Shown: positions 1-11,039 of the stretch, piece after piece
Numbering within the stretch: the first letter of the stretch is position 1
Layout: every line of letters begins with the position of its first letter
Source of the DNA: Orobanche coerulescens
Lineage: Eukaryota > Streptophyta > Magnoliopsida > Lamiales > Orobanchaceae
DNA length: 64,000 nucleotides
Direction of reading: 5' to 3'
NCBI GenBank assembly: GCA_033398695.1
Contig: CM065802.1
Span: 146,182,096 to 146,246,095, forward strand
Made by a program: the position numbers and the translations under genes
Notes under the pieces: generated by a model
The model's database searches: none
What the model was told of the DNA's origin: nothing
Seen by the model: only the letters and a program-made list of their open reading frames with translations

Positions 1-2
1 AT

Positions 3-791
3 CACATGAGTGGAAATGAACATCTCTTCACGGAAAAAAAGGAAGATCGTGGCTGTGTTACCTTTGGGGATAATAAAAAGGGCCAAATAAAAGGGACAGG
101 TAAAATTGGTAAGAAACCTTTACCTACTATTGAAAATGTTCTATTTGTTGATGGACTTTGCCATAATCTTCTGAGTGTTTCCTAACTTTGTGACACCGGT
201 CTTAAATTAATTTTTGAAATTACGCATTGCACGGTAATGAGAAAGGACCAAATCGTTTTTATTGGATTGCGTTATGGAAATATTTACATTGTTGATCTCC
301 AAGATGAATCTTCCTTCAACGAAAAATGTCTACTTTCGTACGATGAAAACGCCGTTATTTGGCACCGAAAATTGGGACATGACTCTTTACCACTTCTTTC
401 AAAATTGGACAAAAATGATATTGTTCGTGGTCTACCAAAATTAAATTTTAGAAAAGACCACATTTGTGAGGCCTGTATTAAAGGTAAACATGCAAGAGGC
501 TCGTTTAAACCAAAAATGGAAATTTCCACTAGTCGCATTCTTGAATTAATTCATATGGATTTAATTGGTCCGTCTCGACATGCCAGTCTAACAGGTAAAC
601 TTTACACTTTAGTTCTTGTCGATGATTTTTCAAGATTTACTTGGGTAAAATTCTTAGCTAATAAAGATGATGCTTTTAACGAGTTTGTTAAGTGGTGTAA
701 GGTTACCCAGAAGGAAAAAGAATTACCAGTTATCGCCATACGAACCGATCATGGTGGAGAATTTGATTCTAATCTCTTTGAAGATTGGTGC
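3..791 (+). pseudogene. SIRE-like pol, first part: protease tail, GAG-pre-integrase, integrase N-half
   Basis: Codons are in frame from position 3. HMSG near the start is the segment that follows the DSG active site in copia protease. WHRKLGH (about 360) and CEACIKGK (about 469) form the zinc-binding HHCC region of GAG-pre-integrase and integrase. Two integrase acidic residues are visible, MDLIGPS (about 556) and RTDHGGEFD (about 745). An in-frame TAA at 183-185 sits where a Gln codon (CAA) would fit after LLSVS, a C-to-T change. The frame is cut at 791 by LTR-A and resumes at 3270. Family assignment is secure; a functional product is not expected. Confidence 0.9.
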
Positions 792-1020
792 TGTAATACC
801 CGGTTGTAATTCAGTAATTATCATTCAGTATTTATCATTCAGTAATTGATACTCAGTAATTTTCACTCATTATTAATCATTGTCACTCAGATTCAGTCAT
901 GGTATTCATCATTCAGAGTAATTGTATCGTGTATCAATCGTCATTCATCACTAATCTGATTGGAGTTTCGTGCCGTGTTTATCATCATTGTCATTTTCGC
1001 TTGCGAATCGGCGTGAGGAG

Positions 1021-1581
1021 TAGCGCACGCCACGTACTCCTTTAGCGTATGCTAATTGGGTATAGGTAGCGCACGCTACCACTCGCCTTTAGCGCACGCT
1101 AAGGTTGCAGGCTGCCGATCCGGAAGGTACCGGACCGGCAGTGAGTTATTTGTAGCGCACGCTACGAGTGGTAAGTAGCGCGCGCTAACGGGTTGTAGTA
1201 GCGCACGCTATATATGTGGAGTAACGCGCGCTAGGGACGGATCAGGTTGAGTCCAGTGGCTACTGGACTGCACTGGATTAATTCATAGCGCACGCTATGT
1301 GTTGTTTTTAGCGTACGCAATCGATATTATAGCGCACGCTAAATAATGGTTGTAACGCACGCTATCGAGGTCGCCGAGGTCGCGGTTTCTGGATTCCAAT
1401 ACTGGGCATCAAATTATTCGTTAGCGCACGCTAACTATGAGTATTAGCGCACGCTATTGATATGGCCGTAGCGCACGCTACAAAAAGGTACGTAGCGCGC
1501 GCTACCGTGTTCGGACAGTGGGTACTGTACTACCCAAATTACTCGTTAGCGCACGCTACGCACAAGGGCTAGCGCATGCTA
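1021..1581 (+). repeat. GC-flavour 12-bp palindrome array in LTR-A U3
   Basis: About 17 copies of TAGCGCACGCTA or one- to two-base variants (TAGCGCGCGCTA, TAGCGTACGCAA, TAACGCGCGCTA). Examples are 1067-1078, 1153-1164, 1176-1187, 1286-1297, 1422-1433, 1469-1480 and 1547-1558. Spacing is irregular, often 20-25 bp start to start. Intervening sequence is unique, so this is not a simple tandem repeat. The array ends about 12 bp before the TATA box. Confidence 0.95.
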
Positions 1582-1593
1582 ACCTGGACTGAC

Positions 1594-1600
1594 TATAAAT
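1594..1600 (+). promoter_or_regulatory. TATA box of LTR-A
   Basis: TATAAAT lies immediately after the palindrome array, with a pyrimidine-rich leader (TTTCTCTTCCTCTC) about 40 bp downstream. It has the same position relative to the array as in the other long LTRs of the window. Confidence 0.7.
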
Positions 1601-1774
1601 TGGACAGTTTTGTCAGACTTCGATATTTGTCATCTATTTCTCTTCCTCTCGTCGGTTCTTGGCGATTTGGGCGATTTAGAGAGTATTCTTCAAGGTGTAA
1701 TCATCAATCATCATCTTCAAGTCTTTGAGTTGGATTAATCATCACTTCATCATCTCCAAAACACCGAATCAAAG

Positions 1775-2887
1775 GTATTAATTTCTTGGATCTAGAATTT
1801 CGGATTTTTGGGTTTTCCTTCCGATTCCTTCGTGTAAGCTTGGATTATCATTGAAATATGTTAGATATGGATTATCTACCTTGGATAAATATATTCCTAT
1901 GGATTTAATGGTTATTTTCGGAATTATTTCAAGAACCCTTGGGGTTGACTTCGGTTAATTGGGGATTTTCCGATTGATGTTGTTGTAATCATGAATTATG
2001 GATTCCTAATGGATTATTGATATCATTGAAGTGTTTTGTTGGATCGAAATACTCAATTTGACGTTGGTTTCGACATATTCGGGATTGGATAATTTCGAAG
2101 TTGTGTAGTTGGTTATGTATTCGTTGGAATGCCCTATGAGTTTGATTATCGTTGTTTCGACCTTTAGGTTAGTCGTGTTTTGTTGTTTGATACGTGTACT
2201 GAACGATTGTTGGTAATGATTGTTATTCAAGGTTGTTCGAGCGACCAGTATCTTGGTTAGGACGTTGTTCGTGGACGAACATTCTTCATCGGTATTGTGT
2301 AAGTTAAATCTTACTCGGTTAAAAGGATACTCATTCCTTTTGTTGTTGATTGCTCATAATCATAATTCATTCATCATAATATTAATCATTTGAGACTTGT
2401 AATTGTCGAATAATCATTTCATTCACGAGGAACGACGGTTCGAAATCATTTCATTGGGTTATCAATCACGTCACTATTACTTTCATATCGGTGAGTCATC
2501 TTGGCCTTGTCTAATTATTATTCATTGATATTCCTTATGGTCATTCACGTTCATATGACCTTCTGGGTTCATATTGCGTGGCCGGGTGTGGCTGTGTGGA
2601 ATTTTTAGTCGGGCACACGATGGTCATGTATTGGGTTCACCGATACATCGGACCGTGCACACGGTAACGCTTACCTCCGTGAGACTAATTAGGTACAAGG
2701 ACGGGTGTGTCCGGTCATTCGTCTTGTACACTTGCACAGAACATTACGGGCGTACTATGATACTCCTCTTCAGCGTAATTCATAATTAAAATAATTCATA
2801 ACTTCAGTTAATTCATGATTGTGTAATTTCAACTCTTGAGGATTGTTGTTCTGGGTCATTGACCCCGGTGGGGGATTTTGTTTTCAG
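1775..2887 (+). other. Candidate intron inside LTR-A
   Basis: Donor AAAG|GTATTA at 1775 lies 181 bp after the TATA box. Acceptor TTTTGTTTTCAG ends at 2887 and is preceded by TTGAC and the hairpin ACCCC-GGT-GGGG (2862-2874). Corresponding sites occur in the other gypsy LTRs. Splicing itself is inferred from motifs only. Confidence 0.45.
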
Positions 2888-3269
2888 GTCACGGCAAGGC
2901 AAAGGCACGGGAAGAGCATGCTGACGGCGAGGAGTCCCAATGATACTAGTAGGGGGCCCCAGTCATTTCGTTTGTTTCAGTCATTTCAGTCGTTTCAGTT
3001 ATTCCGTCATTTGTATTTTTCCGCTGCAAAATTCCGTTTGAAATGCTTATTTGTTCAGGGTGGTGTATTTTATCTCCATATAAAATATACTAGTATTCTG
3101 TTTTGTCCTGGTGTAATGTACTTAAACTCCTCATCGGAGTACTTGGTAATATAATGTGGTTCGGTACTGCAATTATATTATTTAATTCATCATTTTCATT
3201 TGCCTGGTGGGTCCCAGTCGGGGATTCACGGCACTGTAATATCCGCCTAGTTTGGGGTGTTACAGGTGC

Positions 3270-5494
3270 GATAAATATGGTATTGGGCACAACTTTTCGG
3301 CACCTCGGACACCTCAACAAAATGGAGTTGTCGAGAGGAAGAATCGCTCTCTAGAAGAAATGAGTCGGACAATGCTCAATGAGTATGGTCTTCCTAAATA
3401 TTTTTGGGCCGAAGCCGTTAACACCGCTTGTTATGTTATAAATCGTGTCCATCTCAGGATAAACAAAATGATGACTCCCTATGAGATTTTTAAAGGTAAA
3501 AAGCCTAATTTATCTTATTTTCATCCATTTGGTTGTAAAGTGTTTATTCATAATAATGGTAAAGATAATTTGGGTAAATTCGATTCTAAATCAGATATTG
3601 GAATATTTCTTGGTTATTCTACTAATAGTAAAGCGTATCGTATATTTAATTGTAGAAGAGGCTCGGTAGAAGAGTCTATTCATGTAAAATTCGATGATAC
3701 AGTTTTACCCCCGAGAAAGGTAGTTTTTGATGATGATGCACATATGGTTCCAGCTAACAAAGTATCCGATGTATCAAAGGAATTGGAGAAGCTCGACGTA
3801 AGCTCAGACAAGCAGGAGGAAAATACTTACAACCTTTCTAAAGATTGGGCAAATGTGAAAGACCATCCGATGGAACAAATTCTCGGAAAAATTGATGAAG
3901 GTGTACGAACTAGGAGGAATATAAATGATTGTATTAACAATATTGCATTTATTTCTCTTACAGAACCAAAGAATATCGATGAGGCCATAAATGATGAGAA
4001 TTGGGCTATTGCTATGCAAGAAGAGCTAAACCAATTCGAAAGAAATAATGTTTGGGAATTAGTTCCGGCACCGGTAGACAAATCAATCATTGGCACCAAA
4101 TGGGTTCATAAAATCAAAACCGATGATGATGGTCTCCCAATTAAAAATAAATCGAGGTTGGTCGCCCAAGGTTATAATCAAGAAGAAGGCTTGGATTATG
4201 AAGAGACGTTCGCTCCTGTTGCTCGTCTTGAAGCTATTCGTCTTCTTTGTGCTTTTGCCGCATACAAGAAGATCAAACTCCATCAAATGGATGTAAAAAG
4301 TGCATTCCTAAATGGAATCATCCAGGAAGAAGTGTATGTCAACCAACCACCGGGTTTTGAAGATTATGATCATCCGGATCATGTGTACAAGCTCCATAAA
4401 GCTCTCTATGGATTAAAACAAGCTCCGAGAGCATGGTATGATCGTCTAAGCTCTTTTCTTATCTCAAATGGTTATAAAAGAGGTAATGTTGATAATACCT
4501 TATTCATTAAGATTTTAGGTGATGATATGCTAATTTGTCAAATTTATGTAGACGATATTGTTTTTGGTGCAACTAACGAATCTCTGTCCAAAGAATTTTC
4601 AAATCTTATGAAGGGAGAGTTCGAAATGAGTATGATGGGAGAGTTGAAAAACTTTCTCGGACTCCAAATTAGGCAACTCATTGACGGAATTTTCATTCAT
4701 CAATCCAAGTACGTTAATGAGCTTCTAAAGAAATTTAAGATGGAAGATTGCAAAGAAATATCCACTCCTATGTCTTCCACTCTTAAACTCGATAAAGATG
4801 AAAAAGGTAAATCTGTTGACCAAAAACAGTATCGAGGTATGATCGGATCTTTACTTTACTTAACTGCATCTAGACCTGATATAATGTTTGCTACTTGTCT
4901 ATGTGCTCGTTTTCAAGCAAATCCTAAAGAATCTCATCTCATTGCATGCAAAAGGATTTTTCGATATTTAAAATATACTGCTGGTTTAGGCCTATGGTAT
5001 CCTTCTAGCATTGATTTTCAACTTTTTGCATATAGTGATGCCGATTTCGGTGGATGTAAAATTGATAGAAAAAGCACCACCGAAACTTGTCATTTTATGA
5101 GTTCGTGTTTAGTTTCATGGGGGAGTAAGAAACAGACTAGTGTCGCTACTTCCACAGCTGAAGCAGAATATGTGGCTGCGGGAAGTGCATGTGCACAAGT
5201 CCTTTGGATCAAAAATCAATTACTTGATTATGGCATCGAACTTAAAAATACTCCTATCTTTTGTGACAATACGAGTGCCATTAATTTAAGTAAAAACCCC
5301 ATTTTGCATAGTAGACAAAACACATAGAAATTCGTCACCATTTTATTCGTGACCATGTTCAAAACGGGAATGTTCGTCTCCAATTTATTGGTACTAATGA
5401 ACAATTGGCGGATATTTTTACAAAACCATTACCCGAAGAGGCTTTCAACTTTATTCGCATAAATTTAGGAATGAGACATGTTGATCACTTTTAA
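3270..5494 (+). pseudogene. SIRE-like pol, second part: integrase C-half, reverse transcriptase, RNase H
   Basis: Open for about 690 codons after the nested [14 protein letters not shown] (about 3325) carries the third catalytic residue of integrase. Reverse transcriptase shows the segment after [11 protein letters not shown] (about 4210), [11 protein letters not shown] and the catalytic YVDD box (about 4549). RNase H shows YSDADFGG and STAEAEY (about 5155). A one-base shift near 5316 moves the last 60 codons (HFIRD through NEQLADIFTKPLPEEAF) into another frame that ends with TAA at 5492-5494. This is the best-preserved coding stretch of the window, and the damage here is recent compared with copia-2 to copia-4. 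Confidence 0.92.
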
Positions 5495-5580
5495 ATATTG
5501 CATACTCATCATAGTCACATTAAATGGTCATTTAAATCGGGACATCATCGAAAGGGAAAAGATTATTCATTTGGTCCTGC

Positions 5581-5760
5581 TTACGTACGGTAGGGGCGGT
5601 CCATTACGTACGTAATAGGACCTTACGTACGTTACATGATGTTACGTTACGTACGTAACAAATCGCAGGATTCAGTCCAGAGAGTTCAGGTTTTCACGCT
5701 ACGTACGTTACAGAAGGGATATAACGTACATAATCCGCCTTTGACCCTAACACATATAAA
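5581..5760 (+). promoter_or_regulatory. Internal palindrome array plus TATA box upstream of the extra SIRE ORF
   Basis: Six copies of the AT-flavour palindrome (TTACGTACGTAA-like: near 5581, 5603, 5622, 5646, 5700 and 5722) lie between the end of pol and the extra ORF. TATAAA follows at 5755-5760, then a leader of about 130 nt and the ATG at 5889. The layout copies the U3 of the element's own LTR (array, then TATA, then leader), although the sequences between motifs differ. I infer an internal promoter for the extra ORF. Confidence 0.6.
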
Positions 5761-5888
5761 CCCTTTTCGACCGTATGTTTCATATCATCTCAAATCCCTA
5801 GCATCGACGGCGAAATAAATCTCCACAAAATTGACCGAAACATCATTCTCATCCATCAATCATCACTTTTCCGACCATTTCACTCAAG

Positions 5889-7087
5889 ATGGCTTCCAGA
5901 TCTGGAAAGAAGAGAAGAGGAGAAACCTCCCAATCATCTTCCACGGCTTCCGGTGAACCAACCTTTCGGAATGCTTAGGCTATGAAAATCTTCAACGAAA
6001 TCCTTATCGACGAAGCGGTAACTCCGAGTCACCATTTTGATTTTGAATCTCTGAACTCTGCTGGTGTTGATATCGAAGAATTCTTCGATATGCTTGGGAT
6101 AAATCGTTTGTTAGCCTTGCTCGACCAATATATGTGGACTGTGTAAAAGAGTTTTATGCAATTTTTTTTGTCACGTATGATGCCGATGGACTTGCTGTGG
6201 TTAACTCTCTTGTGCGTGGTAAATCTATATCCTTTGATGTCGCAAAAGTTTCGGAACTCTTTGGTCTCCCCAATGAGGGTTTTCGTTGTAAAGGAGAGTT
6301 TGCTGCTCCAGATGAAGTCATTGAAAATTTCTCTGACGATGAAAGCTATGGTGTTCATGAGTCCAAGGTCCGTGATTTTTTGTCGGACAAAGCCGTTCTA
6401 GATGTTCATTCCGGGCGTTTTGAAAACAATGACTTTGGGATAAACATCCGCTTGCTTCACCATGCTATCACTCGTTGTCTTATGCCTAAAGTTAATGCTC
6501 AGCTTCGTCTTGTGAATATCGATATGGATATCATTTATCATGTGTGGAAGGATCACCAAGTCAACTTCGCGTCTATTGTGCTAAAATGGTTCGTGGAAAA
6601 AGGTCAAATTTTCCACAAAAAGAGCTACGCGAAAGTTGATCGTCAGAGAAAATCGGGAATGCCGTTTGGGTCAATCTTAACAGAAATATTTGAGAAAGCA
6701 GGAGTTTATTTATCTGGGGTTCATGGGGTTCCGATTCCTAGGGGGAGCCTCGTCACCGAGGGGACTTTACGGACGATGAGGTATCTACGCACGAGAAATT
6801 GTGGATGGGTATACTTTGCGTATATCAAGGATGATGATCGGCTTGTAGAAGGGGGTGCTCTTCCGAGACCGGAGGAGAGGATCACATCTAGGGGGATCGA
6901 GCATACTGGACCTCGTCCTTCATCTCAGCTTGGTTCCTCCCGACCTCGTCCGGAATCCTCTTCATCTCAGATGGCTTCTCGGATGGATAGGCTCGAGAAA
7001 GATATGAGCGAAATCAAAATCATGGTCAAAAGCATCTGCACGCATTTTGGGATACCGCCGACACCTCCGGATGCGGACCTTGACTAG
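5889..7087 (+). pseudogene. Extra ORF downstream of copia pol (plant transposon-protein-like), with one stop and one frameshift
   Basis: Starts at ATG 5889 with a basic, Ser-rich N-terminus (MASRSGKKRRGE). An in-frame TAG near 5976 and a one-base shift near 6120 break it; from 6134 it is open for 317 codons to TAG 7087. The core (VDCVKEFYA, NSLVRGKSISFD, ELFGLPNEG) resembles the 'putative plant transposon protein' domain seen in extra ORFs of plant retroelements; this is recognition by eye, not a search. The C-terminus is Ser/Pro/Arg rich and ends in a short coiled-coil-like segment (MDRLEKDMSEIKIMVKSI). No transmembrane helix is apparent, so an envelope role is not supported by what I see. 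It has its own array and TATA upstream. Confidence 0.75.
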
Positions 7088-7488
7088 TCGGACTATCCTT
7101 CTTATGATGATGTTTCCCTTTTTCTATTTAGACCAAACATTTCATTTCCATGCATAAACTCTATTGGTGTTTTATTTTGAATAGGTTTCGTTTGTATTAA
7201 CTATTTTTTGTTTCTATGCATTGGTTTGGTTATTCGTTGCTTTGGATTTTATTGATTATTATGCGTATCATTGATTTCTCTTGCAGGATCTCTAAACTTT
7301 TTGTTAATGACAAAAAGGGGGAGAAAAATATGTATCGTTTTTGAAATCATTTTTGAAATAACCCGTGCTCGTTTTCAGGGGGAGCCTTATTCAAGGGAAA
7401 AGCTTATTAGATTTTTAAATCTTCCTTAAACTTTTTCTTTTCAAAAACTCCCATACCTAAATTTTGTCATCATCAAAAAGGGGGAGAT
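7088..7488 (+). promoter_or_regulatory. 3' untranslated region with repeated polypurine tracts, last one primes plus strand
   Basis: Three purine tracts are visible: CAAAAAGGGGGAGAAAAA near 7313, CAGGGGGAGCC near 7377 and AAAAAGGGGGAGA at 7475-7487. The last lies directly before the LTR start and is the expected plus-strand primer. No coding sequence is seen here. Confidence 0.8.
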
Positions 7489-7570
7489 TGTTGGAACAAT
7501 ATTTTTTCTTAGATCATTTTGATGATGTGTTATTAAAACCAAAATTTACTTAAACATATTTTTCTTCAAT

Positions 7571-7979
7571 TAACGTACGTAACGCAAACCATCTTAACGT
7601 ACGTAACATTCACAGTTGTCTGCAAGATTTTCAGTACAATTAACGTACGTAACTCGTCTATCATAACGTACGTAACACTCATGGTTTTCGTAAGTTTTTC
7701 TGTACAGGTAACATACGTAACCAGAGTTATCTAACGTACGTAATGCTTGAATTATTCTGACCGTTGGAAAAGTCACTAGCCGTTGCAACAAGTCGTCACA
7801 CTCAACTGATATCTGACCGTAATATTATGTACGTAACCATGCAGTTCATAACGTACGTAACGTATATTATCATATCTCACTGGACCAGTTCTTCACTGTT
7901 CGTTATGGCCGCTATTCGTAGCATATAACGTACGTAACGTTCATAACGTACGTAACCATCAGCACGTAATGTACATAAT
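7571..7979 (+). repeat. AT-flavour 12-bp palindrome array in SIRE U3
   Basis: About 11 copies of TAACGTACGTAA or close variants, e.g. 7571-7582, 7595-7606, 7641-7652, 7664-7675, 7732-7743, 7849-7860, 7926-7937 and 7943-7954. The 8-bp core ACGTACGT is itself palindromic. Variants are mostly transitions (ACATACGT, ATGTACAT). The array lies 40 bp upstream of the TATA box. Confidence 0.95.
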
Positions 7980-8019
7980 CAGTTAAACTATTCCATCGGG
8001 AATATGAGCTCAAGAAGGC

Positions 8020-8027
8020 TATAAATA
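8020..8027 (+). promoter_or_regulatory. TATA box of the SIRE LTR
   Basis: CTATAAATAGCCC is a strong plant TATA context, about 40 bp after the last palindrome of the U3 array. Transcription probably starts 25-35 bp downstream. Confidence 0.75.
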
Positions 8028-8536
8028 GCCCACTTCATGGAGATTGAAGATACACAAGCATTCTGAGCCTACTAGCATACTCAAGCAATATCAAGCAAAC
8101 ATTTTGAGAGATATACTTATTCTAGATTGTGATACGAGAAGATTTGTTCTATAATTTCCAATCTTCATTCTTGTATCAAAGAGCGATATATCGTGAAAGT
8201 CGAGTTCCTACTCGCATTTATTTGTGTAAAGGTTATCTTGTACCCAGAAAAACAAGAGTGTTTTAGTGAGGTTGTTCTTGAGTCCGGAAATCAAGAAGTT
8301 GTAAGAAGTTGGCACTAAACTAGAAAGTGCAATTCTAAGTTCTAAGAAAAGTCCTAGTCGATAAAACTAGGTAGGGGACGTAGGCTTCGTTAATAGCCGA
8401 ACCTCTCGAACAATTTCTTGTGTTCCTTGTTTTCCGCACTTTTATTACTCCGATATTTTTGCTTCCGCACAAAAAGAGTACAATACTCTTATCCGCACTA
8501 TTCAACCCCCTTTCTAGTGGCGGTACCAATCTAACA

Positions 8537-8900
8537 CGATGCTTTTTATATCATGTGATGCCATGTATGTTTAAATTTATGCACGTATGTGATGCGATGT
8601 ATGTTCAGATATATGTTAGCCAACATAGACATGCCATATAGGATAAAACCCATCGCTAAAATTTTTAATGCCGTTCAATTAAAACACCTATAAAGACTTC
8701 GATCATCTTGAGCAGGTCATGCCAAAGCTGGGTGCTCAGATTATCTTAGTAAGGTAGGATAGGTAATGGTGATACCTATGTGTTTTAATGAACTAAGAAT
8801 TCAAAATAGTTTAGAACCTTGAAGCATAAGATGGGATTAGAACATGCTTGGACATAAGATGCCAAATATAAATATAATATAAGAGTTACATATGATGTAA
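8537..8900. other. Unassigned sequence between SIRE 3' LTR and copia-2
   Basis: No gene or repeat is recognised. It may be decayed 5' sequence of copia-2, whose gag becomes readable only from about 8901. Confidence 0.5.
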
Positions 8901-9959
8901 CCGATAAAGATTTATCCACCTAAAGACAAATGGAAGAAACATTGTGATGATTTCATTGATGTCACTTATGTTATGTTGGCTACCATTTGTCCAGAACTTC
9001 AGAAGAATCTGGAAGAAATGGAAGCCTATGAGCTTAATGCTCACCTCAAGGAAACTTTCTCAAAGCATACTAGGCAGAAGAGGTATGAGACCTTTCAAGC
9101 CTTGTATGATTGCAAGAGGGTTGAGGGGACATCTGTCAGCACTCATGTACTCAAGATGAAAGGATATATTGATCATCTTGATAGGCTTAGTTTTCCACTT
9201 TCTAAGGAGCACTCCATGGATGTGATCCTAAACTCATTGACCGATAGTTTCGGTCAGTTTATTATGAACTATAATATGAATGAGATGGAGAAGTTCATTG
9301 CTGAACTGCATGAGATGCTTAAAATGGCTGAGCAAAATATCAAGAAGAAACCAAGCCACGTGCTGATGGTCAGCAAAGGGAAGTCCTTCGAGAACAAAGA
9401 CAAGGGTAAAGGTAAGGCAAAAGTTGCCAAATCTAAAGACCATACTAAGCCGATTTTCAATGCAAAAGCTCCCAAAGATGGAAATTGCCATCATTGCAAT
9501 AAACCAGGATACTGGAAAAGAAATTGGAAGGTTTACTTGGAAGAGCTGAAGCATACCAAGGGTAGTGAGACTGCCACATGTATATTTGTTATAGAAGTAA
9601 ACTTATGTACTTCTAAATCCTGGGTATTAGATACTGGATGTGAATCTCACATTTGTACAAAGGTGCAGGGGTTTAGAAGTAGTAGAGAACTGAAGAAAGG
9701 GGAAGTGGATCTAAGAATCGGCAATGGAGCAAGAGTTGCTGCACTAGCCGTTGGAACTTATAATCTAGTTTTACCCAATGGGCTATTGTTAGTTTTGAAC
9801 AATTACTATTATCTTCCTGCTATGAATAGGAATATTATTTCAGTTTCTACATTAGATTGTAAAGGTTACAGTTTTCTTATTAAGAATAAGATTATTCGTA
9901 TTTTCTTTTATGACTTGCTTTATGGTACTGCAAAGTTATATAATGGCCTTTACAATTGA
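8901..9959 (+). pseudogene. copia-2 gag (UBN2-type) and protease
   Basis: Readable from about 8910 (KDKWKKHCDDF) without an upstream ATG, so the N-terminal third of gag is missing. LKMKGYIDHLDRLSFPL and SFGQFIMNYNMNEM mark the gag core. The CCHC knuckle near 9487 is damaged: CHHCNKPGYWKRNW has Tyr for His and Trp for the last Cys. Protease follows with WVLDTGCESHIC (about 9620), keeping the D-T-G triad. The frame closes at 9959, just before the pre-integrase region, which starts in another frame. Confidence 0.88.
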
Positions 9960-10996
9960 TCTAGATGAGTCCAACATTTTGGAAGTCTATAACATTGCAA
10001 CCAAGAAACCTAAGCTCAATGAATCTAATTTGACTTTATTATGGCATTGTCGACTTGGTCACATAAACGAGAAACGCATTTCTAAACTCTATAATGATGG
10101 ACTTTTAGACTCTTTTGACTATGAGTCATATGGGACATGCGAATCTTGTGTATTGGCAAGATGATGAAGAATCCTTTCACGGATCATGGAGAAAGGGCTA
10201 GTGATCTATTAGGCCTAGTACATACTGATGTATGCGGACCTCTTAGCACTCATGCCAGAGGCAGATACCAATACTTCATCACTTTTACCGATGATTTTAG
10301 CCAGTATGGATATGTTTATCTTATGAATCATAAACATGAATATTTTGAAATGTTCAAAATATTCCATACTAAAGTACAGAATCAATTTGGCAAGACAATT
10401 AAAGCCCTTTGACCGAATTGAGGTGGCGAATACTTGACCCAAGAATTCGATGATCATCTAAGGAGTTGTGGAATTGTTTCACAACTTACTCCTCCTCGAA
10501 CATCTCAACATAACGGAGTATCCGAGCGAAGGAATCGAACTTTATTAGATATGGTTCGATCCATGATGAGTCGAACGGAGCTTCCATTATCATTTTGGGG
10601 CCATGCCTTAGAAACAACAACATTCACCCTGAACGGTGTTCCATCTAAAGTAGTTGAAAAACACCATTTGAGAAATGGATTGGTAAGAGACCAAACTTGT
10701 CTTTTCTAAAGATCTGGGGTTGTGAAGCGTTCGTAAGACGCCAAGTGTTTGACAAACTGGTGGCCAGATCTGAAAGATATTTATTTGTGGGATATCCTAA
10801 GCAAACTAAAGGATACTATTTTTATAAGCCCGCAGAGAACAAAGTGTTTCTTGTTCAAAATGCTGTCTTCCTGGAACGGGAATTTATTTCCAAAAAAGAC
10901 AATGGGAGAAGAGTAATTCTCAAGAAAACTCGAGAACCACAAGAAGACATTGCTTCACCGATGGAAATTGAACAGGCTCAACAATCAGTTGAATAA
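9960..10996 (+). pseudogene. copia-2 GAG-pre-integrase and integrase
   Basis: LLWHCRLGH (about 10038) and CESC (about 10140) form the zinc region. VHTDVCGPL (about 10220) has the first catalytic Asp, and GVSERRNRTLLD (about 10520) the Glu. The second Asp region (10410-10440) is cut by a stop: TGA follows TIKAL and the following motif is shifted. The connector at 10697-10996 (KIWGCEAFVRR, VGYPKQTKGYYFY) is in a third frame. At least three frame changes are present. Confidence 0.87.
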
Positions 10997-11039
10997 CAGA
11001 GCAAGATGACTCATCGTTCATAGATAATGAGCCTAGTAC

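Larger units (their letters stand above)
792..3264 (+). mobile_element. Solo LTR (LTR-A) of a Ty3-gypsy family inserted in integrase
   Basis: Begins TGTAATACCC and ends GGGGTGTTACA. The 5-bp direct repeat GGTGC flanks it at 787-791 and 3265-3269. No internal coding region or second LTR is present, so this is a solo LTR left by LTR-LTR recombination. Its last 75 bp match the gypsy-3 LTR closely (shared GGGTCCCA, GATTCACGGCACTGTA, TTTGGGG, TTACA), which places it with the Tekay/Del-like elements here. It contains a palindrome array, a TATA box and candidate splice sites, annotated separately. At 2473 bp it is long for an LTR but close to the other gypsy LTRs in this window. Confidence 0.93.
1..8536 (+). 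mobile_element. Copia (SIRE/Maximus-like) element, 5' end outside window, split by a solo LTR
   Basis: Seen: protease tail, integrase, reverse transcriptase and RNase H in copia order, then an extra ORF, a purine tract and an LTR starting TGTTGGAACA and ending CTAACA. The 5' LTR and gag lie left of the window. The solo LTR at 792-3264 interrupts integrase, and removing it with one target copy restores the reading frame. A long post-pol ORF, the AAAAGGGGGAGA tract before the LTR and an LTR of about 1 kb are typical of the SIRE/Maximus lineage. Damage: a TAA at 183-185, a frameshift near 5316, and a TAG and frameshift in the extra ORF. The element is therefore dead or nearly so, although reverse transcriptase is open. 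Confidence 0.9.
7489..8536 (+). repeat. 3' LTR of the SIRE-like element
   Basis: Starts TGTTGGAACA directly after the polypurine tract and ends CTAACA at 8536; the 1048-bp length fits SIRE LTRs. U3 holds the AT-flavour palindrome array (7571-7979) and TATA at 8020. The next five bases, CGATG, should be the target duplication, but the left copy is outside the window. Confidence 0.85.

Noticed and set aside
1021..1581. CRISPR-like pattern of short repeats with unique spacers
   Set aside because: The repeat is only 12 bp, spacing is irregular, the same words occur on retrotransposon LTRs many times, and the DNA is plant nuclear.
8420..8641. 73-codon frame crossing the SIRE LTR end
   Set aside because: It crosses an element border and has no recognisable motif.
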